Of a stretch of DNA of 20,081 nt, positions 15,263-20,081 are shown piece by piece. The notes beneath the pieces were generated by a model. The model saw only the letters and a program-made list of their open reading frames with translations. It searched no databases and was not told the DNA's origin. The position numbers were made by a program, and so were the translations under genes. The stretch's first letter is position 1. Each line of letters opens with the position of its first letter. Origin of the DNA: a virus; IMG/VR virus record IMGVR_UViG_3300025687_000446, positions 1-20,081 of that record; one strand, given 5' to 3'.

Positions 15263-16299
15263 TGAGCCAGTTACTCGCTGAAATCACTGTAGCAGAAACG
15301 GTTTACCGAGGTTCAAAGCTTGGCCTGGCTGGCGAGTATTTTTGGCAACCGTTCATCAAGAGAATGCCTTCACTCGAACTTGGACAGGTAGAAGATTCAG
15401 GAAAGATTGGGGTGAAGTTCGGCAACCTAACCTTGCACAACGATTTCCTGAATGCGGAAGCACCTTTTGCTTTGCAACGCTATGAAGACCTTGTGCGACT
15501 TCCCCAGTTGTACCCATGCACCATCAAATGGGGTGAGGCTGGAAGAGACTTGTTTTCTGGTCAAATCTTTTTGCAGGCGATCAGCGAAACAGAACTGACC
15601 TTTGCCTTGACTGACACCGAATATTCACTGGGTGCAAGGCCATTCACACTTACCGAATCCTTTGCGTTTGTCGAAGGTGTGAGTGTGCCAGGCGGAGGGC
15701 AACCTGTGAGCATTACCGCAAATTCTCATGGGTTTGCGACAGGGCAACAGGTGATTTTTGAAAAGATGGATACCTACGGTGGAAACCTAGAATACTCAGG
15801 CGTGAGCGATGACAACTATTATTACATTGTCCGAACCTCTGCCAACACCTTCACTTTACAAGATAAGGATTTTATCCCAGTAACGGCAGGTGTGGGTACT
15901 GCCGGAAGTTTCGTCAGTGACGGAGACACGCATCGAGTTGGAATTCCTTTGAGGCTTCCGTTTTCTTGGGGAATCGTGAACGAACAAACTCCAGTAATCA
16001 AGAAGCGAGATGATGAAGTGGCAAATCCAAATCTGGAACTCGCCAGCAGCAGTGACCCGATTGAAATTAGAGAGGACGGAGTCCTGATCTATTCGACAGA
16101 TTCCGGCTCAACAGAGTATTGGAATGCGAGCGGCAATTCTGGAATTGCTCCAACAACGTCAACCATCAAGCTCAATGCTGCAACGGTTGGCGGAGTCCTA
16201 AGCATTTCTGGAGTATCGACCAGAGGGACAACACTTGCGCAGTTTTTCAGCTACACTGCTTCTCAACTAGGACTCTCTCTGGATGTGAGCCTGCAATGA
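15262..16299 (+). CDS. Tail-tip protein, N-terminal part
   Basis: This 345-aa protein follows the tape measure, where tail-tip hub and distal tail proteins lie. The ATG overlaps the previous stop (TGATG). It begins with beta-rich sequence (LLAEITVAETVYRG, GKIGVKFGNLTLHNDF) and has an inserted beta domain at about 147-225 (SITANSHGFATGQQVIF and YYYIVRTSANTFTLQ). That domain resembles the small FCCH-like modules found in phage tail proteins. Residues 240-300 continue in beta style, and the end reads TTLAQFFSYTASQLGLSL. In related tail proteins such an ending usually runs on into an LLDF-type segment, and a similar segment is found in the gene two steps downstream. So this may be the front of a protein now divided over several cistrons. 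It has no catalytic motif. Confidence 0.6.
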   Translation: MSQLLAEITVAETVYRGSKLGLAGEYFWQPFIKRMPSLELGQVEDSGKIGVKFGNLTLHNDFLNAEAPFALQRYEDLVRLPQLYPCTIKWGEAGRDLFSGQIFLQAISETELTFALTDTEYSLGARPFTLTESFAFVEGVSVPGGGQPVSITANSHGFATGQQVIFEKMDTYGGNLEYSGVSDDNYYYIVRTSANTFTLQDKDFIPVTAGVGTAGSFVSDGDTHRVGIPLRLPFSWGIVNEQTPVIKKRDDEVANPNLELASSSDPIEIREDGVLIYSTDSGSTEYWNASGNSGIAPTTSTIKLNAATVGGVLSISGVSTRGTTLAQFFSYTASQLGLSLDVSLQ

Positions 16300-16478
16300 G
16301 CTTAATTTCTGGAAAGGCTTTTTTAGTCGATGAAACGATTAGCGACACAAGAGTAGAGGACTCACCTGTGGAGATTCGCAATTCTGTGACGATTACCGTC
16401 AACGGAACCGGAACGCTGATTGTGCGCTCGCTTGACGTGGCAACCACTGCCTCTGATATTGAAATTTACAGTCCATAA
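16296..16478 (+). CDS. Small 60-aa protein between two tail-tip genes
   Basis: This ORF starts at ATG 16296, overlapping the previous stop (ATGA), and ends in a TAATG overlap with the next gene. The same frame is open further upstream, but that part lies over the end of the preceding gene. The peptide is beta-like and rich in Thr, Val and Ile (SPVEIRNSVTITVNGTGTLI and VRSLDVATTASDIEI). It has no known motif and no membrane segment. It might be a small adaptor at the tail tip or a remnant of the middle of a once continuous tail-tip protein. The overlaps favour real expression. Confidence 0.6.
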   Translation: MSLISGKAFLVDETISDTRVEDSPVEIRNSVTITVNGTGTLIVRSLDVATTASDIEIYSP

Positions 16479-17041
16479 TGGCGCAGGCATCTTCACGCTC
16501 CGAACCGTTGCTTGATTTTGCAACTGATGTTGCCAAAGCCGCAAACATGCTGCTTCAGATCGACGGTAGCACATTGCGAGTGATTAACCGGATTCAAACC
16601 GGAGCAGTTTATCAGACGGTCAGGAATCCAGAGTTGTTGGGGTTGAGTGTCAATCCAGCTTACCCAATCAAGAAGGTGTATTCTGAATTTGAATACAATA
16701 CGCCTTACCCTGACTCTGTAACGCTAGCGACTGAGCGGAAGGTGGTTCAGGTTGATAATTTGAGTTATGGGGAAGAACAAAAATATGAAGCACTTTCGAC
16801 AAGTGAAGAAAAGGTACTGCAATTTCTCAGAGCAATCTTGATTTCAGAAGCCTCACCAATCTGCACAGCTAGAGTTTTTGGAATTCAAAACGATTGGCTC
16901 TTAGGCTACCGAATCCTTTGTGTGGACGAACGTCAAAGCTTGCAGGCCACCATTACAATCACCTCAATCATTTACTCATTTGACAGTGAAGAAACGATAA
17001 TCAGCGGACCAACTGACTTGGACTTTGTAAGAGCTGCATGA
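16478..17041 (+). CDS. Tail-tip protein, C-terminal part
   Basis: This 187-aa protein begins with LLDFATDVAKAANMLLQIDG, then STLRVINRI. That pattern normally lies in the middle of larger tail proteins, after a segment like the end of the 15262 gene. The rest is beta-rich (KKVYSEFEYNTPYP, then RKVVQVDNLSYGEEQ), with a helix (SEEKVLQFLRAILISE) and a run of strands to the end. The start overlaps the previous stop by TAATG and its stop overlaps the next start by ATGA. It likely forms part of the tail tip with its two neighbours. No signal peptide or enzyme motif is seen. The split reading is an inference from sequence pattern. Confidence 0.58.
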   Translation: MAQASSRSEPLLDFATDVAKAANMLLQIDGSTLRVINRIQTGAVYQTVRNPELLGLSVNPAYPIKKVYSEFEYNTPYPDSVTLATERKVVQVDNLSYGEEQKYEALSTSEEKVLQFLRAILISEASPICTARVFGIQNDWLLGYRILCVDERQSLQATITITSIIYSFDSEETIISGPTDLDFVRAA

Positions 17042-17994
17042 AAATTATCTACACCAATGCAATCACAGGCATCAGCAGTTCAGCCAGTCACTTATCAGCA
17101 GATTATGCGATTGCCAAAACTGAGAACAATTATCCCAAGCAGCCATACATTGCGAACGCAACAAGTGGGACGATTACCGTTACCTGTCCAGGTGCTGAAG
17201 CGATTTTCTTCAGTTATCTTGCGGAAGCTGTGACTGTAACATTCAAGGATTCTGGAGCCTCTACGCTTTCAACTGAGACTTATTCCAATAGCTACACACT
17301 GAGCGAATACTATCTGTTAAACGAAAAGACACACTGGAATGATTCGGTATTTGTAGCTTGTCCAGCGACGACCAACACGGTTGAGATTGCCTTGTCAAAT
17401 TCAACTGATGTCAAAGGAACTTTGGACGGTTGGGTCACAGGATCTTCAGGCCAGTTGGGAAGACTTCAGGCCAGCAGTACAAATATTTATCTGGAAGAAT
17501 ATCCACAAATTAAACTTGGGGCGTTTGTCAATTCGGCACAAATCAACCGAATCACGGGAGACGGGACCGGAACAACAGATTTGCAACTAACCACAGGCGG
17601 AGATTCCAGTTTTAGCGTCACTTCAATGACGCTGCCTGTTGTTGTGAACACCATTCGAGCTGGGAAAGTGCTGGAAACTTATAATCCAAACGTGGGTATG
17701 TCGATCAGCAGAGACTCGCTAGGAATCAAACAAGAACGTGATTCAGGTTTGGTCTACCGTTTGGGCGAGATTCGCAGACGATTCACTGGTTCGGTTCAGG
17801 TCTTAGAATCAGAGAGAGACACCGCAACCAAGGTGTTTTCTGGCTTACGAATGCAACCTGTTGCTGCTGAGATTCTGGGCTATCAAACCAACACCGCAGT
17901 TTTTGGTAGCTTCTTTGAGCCTGCTTCCATTGCCTACAGTTACCAAGGAAGTCAGCTTTATGATTACAACTTTGAATTTATTGAACTGATATGA
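17038..17994 (+). CDS. Tail-tip or distal tail structural protein
   Basis: This 318-aa protein is mainly beta-sheet with high Ser/Thr. Its middle (GTLDGWVTGSSGQLGRLQAS and YLEEYPQIKLGAFVNSAQI) and C-terminal half (RLGEIRRRFTGSVQVLESER, then ATKVFSGLRMQPVAAEIL) suggest a tail scaffold component rather than an enzyme. The ending, YSYQGSQLYDYNFEFIELI, is typical of proteins that hold a beta-barrel core. It has no recognisable family name from the sequence alone. It is coupled by ATGA to both the gene before and the fibre-like gene after it, so it is likely made in the same amount as other tail-tip parts. Confidence 0.5.
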   Translation: MKIIYTNAITGISSSASHLSADYAIAKTENNYPKQPYIANATSGTITVTCPGAEAIFFSYLAEAVTVTFKDSGASTLSTETYSNSYTLSEYYLLNEKTHWNDSVFVACPATTNTVEIALSNSTDVKGTLDGWVTGSSGQLGRLQASSTNIYLEEYPQIKLGAFVNSAQINRITGDGTGTTDLQLTTGGDSSFSVTSMTLPVVVNTIRAGKVLETYNPNVGMSISRDSLGIKQERDSGLVYRLGEIRRRFTGSVQVLESERDTATKVFSGLRMQPVAAEILGYQTNTAVFGSFFEPASIAYSYQGSQLYDYNFEFIELI

Positions 17995-18677
17995 GCCTTC
18001 TAAAAGTCAATGAGCTTCAGGTTTTTAATGGCTCGACGATTACACTGACGGCAACAACGGTTGCGACATCCAGTGTTTTTAATACGGGTGGACAACTGAA
18101 TGTTACTGGTGCAATCACGGTCACGGATGCCAGCACCACCAGAACAAACTTGGGTCTTGGCACAATCGCAACGCAAGCGGCTGATTCGGTAAATATTGAC
18201 GGAGGCGCGATTGACGCTGTGACGATTGGGACAAATTCAGCCGTCACTGATTTGCGAGTCGATAATCTACAACTCGACGGCAACACGATCAGCAGCACAA
18301 ATACAGACGGAAATATTACGCTGGACCCAAACGGCACGGGTAACGTTTCAATTGGAAATTTTTCCTTTGACGCAGACCAAACCGTTGGCGCAGGTCAGGA
18401 CAATTATGTTTTAACCTATGATGACGCTACTGGACTGATCAGCTTGGAAGCTTCTGCTGGTGGAGGTGGTGGCTCTGGAAGTAGCTATATCGAACACAGC
18501 GACACAGTTTCAGACTCTTTGGCGATCAGCAGTGGAACCAATCGTATGTATGTTGGCAACACAACCTTTACGGGTAGCGGAACGATGGCAGGTTATTTAG
18601 TGGTCAGTCACGGTTTTGCAAATTTTACTGGGACGGTTAATGTCGATACATCAGGCACTCTTAAAGTGGTGAGTTAA
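17991..18677 (+). CDS. Fibre-like tail protein
   Basis: This 228-aa protein is low in complexity and rich in Thr, Ser, Gly, Asn and Asp. It contains NLGLGTIATQAADSVNIDGG, a pattern often seen in tail fibres of environmental phages, and further short repeats (LRVDNLQLDGN, ITLDPNGTGNVSIG) that suggest a triple beta-helix shaft. A poly-Gly linker lies at residues 157-161, before a compact C-terminal part (residues 166-228). The N-terminus (MSLLKVNELQV) is like the attachment tip of short fibre proteins. It sits directly before the DGR variable protein and may carry or hold it. It has no catalytic motif. Confidence 0.65.
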   Translation: MSLLKVNELQVFNGSTITLTATTVATSSVFNTGGQLNVTGAITVTDASTTRTNLGLGTIATQAADSVNIDGGAIDAVTIGTNSAVTDLRVDNLQLDGNTISSTNTDGNITLDPNGTGNVSIGNFSFDADQTVGAGQDNYVLTYDDATGLISLEASAGGGGGSGSSYIEHSDTVSDSLAISSGTNRMYVGNTTFTGSGTMAGYLVVSHGFANFTGTVNVDTSGTLKVVS

Positions 18678-18679
18678 AT

Positions 18680-19858
18680 ATGGCAGGTGAAATTCAACTA
18701 AACAGTGTGACTTTAGCCACTGAATCCGGTGGTCTAATCAGCTTTGGGGGTTCGGTTCAGGCCGTTCCGCCTACAATCCCCAACTGGTATTTAGCCGAGC
18801 AGCAAATCACAGGTGGAAATGATGTCAGTGCTGGATTTTATGCTGGTTCTGCTACAGCTTCAGAAAGGCGGACAGTAAATATTCCGGCTGTGCAACTACA
18901 AATCAACGCCACTGTTTACACACTTTCGACTGCTACCACACTGGACGCAGACACAACAGGTTCTTGGGCGAGTAATGAAACCTCCAAAGCAACAGCAGCA
19001 AACCGCAATGGAGAGGATGTCTATATTTATGCGGTAGAACCTAGTTCGGGAACCACTCCAAATTTCTGCTTAAGCTCCAATTCTACCTATCCTGATGGAA
19101 CGGTTGGAGGTGTGACAGCCAGTGCCACAAACTCTCGCAAGATTGGCGGATTCCACTGTCTGTGTGTTGATGTTGGGACAATTAGTGGGCACTCCCTAAC
19201 AGGTTACCTCGATGGGGATATTCTGCCTCGAAGTGTCTGGACACAAGCGCAACATCGTCCAACTTCAAGTCCAGAAGGAATGGTTTATGTGGGTAATAAA
19301 CTTTGGGCGGATATTTACTTAGCCAGTAATACCACAACGCTGGAATCCAGTTACGGTGGAACCATCGTTGATGGGGCAAGCAACCCCGATTATCACTGGT
19401 ATAATTTTGTAGAGAGATTTGCGGAAATCGACAAAAGACTCCCCACACAAGCCGAGTTTATGGCTCTAGCTATTGGCAGCAATGAAGAAACCAATATCAG
19501 TGGATCAGCAGACCCTGGAACGACTGGAGGCCACAGTGACACAGCTAGTCGCAGAATGATCTCAAATGTCGGGTGTGAAGACTGTGCAGGCGCATTGTGG
19601 CAATGGGCCAATGAAACCGGATCTGACGGTGGTGCAGCTAGTTGGGCAGTTCAAGACACCGCCTCCGACGGAACGACATACGATGGAGCTAATTCTATCG
19701 GTCGGGGTCAAGGATACTCAGTTCCAAATCGCGGGCTCGTGGGCGGCGATTTTAACGATGGCGCGAAGTGCGGGTCGCGCGGTGTCGGTTGGTATTATTC
19801 ACCTTTGATTCTCGACGGCAACGTCGGGTCGCGCGGAGTTAGTGGGAGTCTGTACTAA
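18680..19858 (+). CDS. DGR variable protein with FGE/C-type lectin-like fold, likely tail receptor-binding protein
   Basis: This 392-aa protein has an N-terminal segment (about 1-45) that may attach to the tail, a Ser/Thr-rich beta middle (about 60-185), and a C-terminal FGE-sulfatase or C-type-lectin-like domain from about 195. In that domain, RLPTQAEFMALAIG (253-266) and SNVGCEDCAGALWQW (295-309) correspond to the usual RLPTEAEW and GNVWEW blocks. The last 40 codons before LY-stop (residues 351-390) are the variable repeat. Two GSRGV motifs lie in that part, at 365-369 and 383-387. No key FGE catalytic Cys pattern is claimed: the fold in DGR proteins serves binding, not catalysis. The start is ATG 18680, three bases after the fibre stop, with a weak GGTGAG ribosome site. 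It would be exposed on the tail and vary host recognition. RT-driven change of the last 40 codons is inferred from the repeat pair. Confidence 0.88.
   Translation: MAGEIQLNSVTLATESGGLISFGGSVQAVPPTIPNWYLAEQQITGGNDVSAGFYAGSATASERRTVNIPAVQLQINATVYTLSTATTLDADTTGSWASNETSKATAANRNGEDVYIYAVEPSSGTTPNFCLSSNSTYPDGTVGGVTASATNSRKIGGFHCLCVDVGTISGHSLTGYLDGDILPRSVWTQAQHRPTSSPEGMVYVGNKLWADIYLASNTTTLESSYGGTIVDGASNPDYHWYNFVERFAEIDKRLPTQAEFMALAIGSNEETNISGSADPGTTGGHSDTASRRMISNVGCEDCAGALWQWANETGSDGGAASWAVQDTASDGTTYDGANSIGRGQGYSVPNRGLVGGDFNDGAKCGSRGVGWYYSPLILDGNVGSRGVSGSLY
19730..19849 (+). repeat. DGR variable repeat (VR), 120 bp
   Basis: This segment matches the repeat at 19904-20023 with no gaps (offset 174). 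It differs at 27 of 120 positions, and 22 of those differences fall at adenines of the other copy: 17 A to G, 4 A to T, 1 A to C. It starts exactly at a codon boundary of the variable protein and ends 6 codon bases plus stop before the gene end. The five other differences are at 19752, 19753, 19770, 19840 and 19849. The last two may mark the initiation-of-homing end, where VR and TR often differ. Confidence 0.94.
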
Positions 19859-19868
19859 TTTTAAAAGT

Positions 19869-19881
19869 CCCTCTGGGAGGG
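19869..19881 (+). promoter_or_regulatory. Short GC hairpin just after the variable gene
   Basis: CCCTC (19869-19873) is complementary to GAGGG (19877-19881) around a TGG loop. It lies 11 bases after the stop codon and 20 after the end of the VR. In studied DGRs, such as that of Bordetella phage BPP-1, a hairpin or cruciform just after VR helps retrohoming. This stem is shorter than the usual ones. No T-run follows, so a simple terminator is less likely. Confidence 0.5.
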
Positions 19882-19903
19882 TGAGGCAGTACCGTTGTTA
19901 CAG

Positions 19904-20023
19904 CACGGGATCGTGGGCAGCAATTGGAACAATGGCACGAAATCCAGGTCACGCAGTGTCAATTGGAATAATTCACCTTTGAATCTCAACGACAACATCG
20001 GGTCACGCAGAGACAGTGAGAGG
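19904..20023 (+). repeat. DGR template repeat (TR), 120 bp
   Basis: The template copy lies 45 bases after the stop of the variable protein gene, in the same orientation, in the canonical VR-then-TR order. Read in the VR frame it has no stop and nine AAY (Asn) codons; seven of these have changed in VR. AAY codons can be varied at the first two bases without making stops, a known design of DGR templates. It has 38 adenines, 22 of which differ in VR, against 5 of 82 other bases. No coding gene covers this stretch. The transcript would also act as the template RNA for a reverse transcriptase expected further right. Confidence 0.94.
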
Positions 20024-20081
20024 GCCACAACACCACTGGCTGGCTGGCTCACCTTGGCTTTTGCCAAAATACACAACGGTG
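20024..20081 (+). other. Region after TR, with tetranucleotide repeat and short hairpin
   Basis: TGGC occurs three times in tandem at 20037-20048. TTGGC (20054-20058) pairs with GCCAA (20063-20067) around a TTTT loop. In known DGRs the segment between TR and the reverse transcriptase forms part of the functional template RNA, so these may be structural elements of it. No gene can be read in the 58 bases, and the window ends here. Confidence 0.45.

Noticed and set aside
16119-16478. 119-aa gene starting at 16119
   Set aside because: The first 59 codons lie over the end of the 345-aa tail gene in another frame. The ATG at 16296 overlaps the previous stop and gives the simpler 60-aa gene.
18680-19858. 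Active formylglycine-generating enzyme
   Set aside because: The fold resembles FGE, but the context is a phage tail gene with a variable repeat. DGR proteins use this fold for binding, and no catalytic pair of Cys could be supported.
19861-20076. Minus-strand open frame across the template repeat
   Set aside because: It is antisense to the TR and unrelated to any known protein pattern. The VR/TR similarity explains the sequence on the + strand.

Overview
The window is the packaging, head and tail module of a tailed double-stranded DNA phage or prophage. All genes are on the + strand and are packed almost end to end, with many ATGA or TAATG stop/start overlaps. The order is broadly lambda-like: terminase small subunit, terminase large subunit, connector, portal, head-tail attachment, tail terminator, tail tube, frameshifted G/GT chaperones, long tape measure. 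No sheath or contractile baseplate genes are seen, so a long non-contractile (siphovirus) tail is likely. The capsid section is instead HK97-like, with a prohead protease and major capsid protein joined in one reading frame, so the module is a mosaic. TGA and TAA behave as normal stops. Several Shine-Dalgarno sites (AGGAGG, AAGGAG, AGGAG) are strong, which fits a standard-code host that uses SD initiation, probably a Gram-negative bacterium. The host cannot be named from this sequence.

Region 1 (1-3011) holds the terminase genes and then a small accessory cassette: an excisionase-like HTH protein (59 aa), a promoter with inverted repeats, an unknown acidic 69-aa protein, and a 55-aa XRE-type HTH protein that starts at a TTG overlapping the previous stop. 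The promoter, small acidic ORF and HTH ORF resemble an anti-CRISPR (acr-aca) operon; this is inference only. Region 2 (3012-8467) has a 9-bp tandem repeat, a hairpin over a start codon, the connector-like protein, portal, protease/capsid fusion with a strong internal ribosome site for the capsid part, a DUF115-like protein and two small head-completion genes. Region 3 (8467-15262) covers the tail terminator, tail tube, the G/GT chaperones with a readable -1 frameshift signal (GGGAAAT plus an 8-bp stem), and a 1430-aa tape measure. Region 4 (15262-18677) encodes tail-tip and fibre proteins, including what looks like one tail-tip protein split over coupled cistrons.

Region 5 (18680-20081) is the most striking. 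A 392-aa protein with an FGE/C-type-lectin-like C-terminus ends in a 120-bp variable repeat. Fifty-four bases further on lies a 120-bp template repeat. The two copies differ at 27 positions, and 22 of those are adenines in the template. This is the signature of a diversity-generating retroelement (DGR) that varies a tail receptor-binding protein. The reverse transcriptase is not in the window and is predicted just beyond its right edge. The structural genes would build the particle, and the DGR would rewrite the tip that contacts the host.
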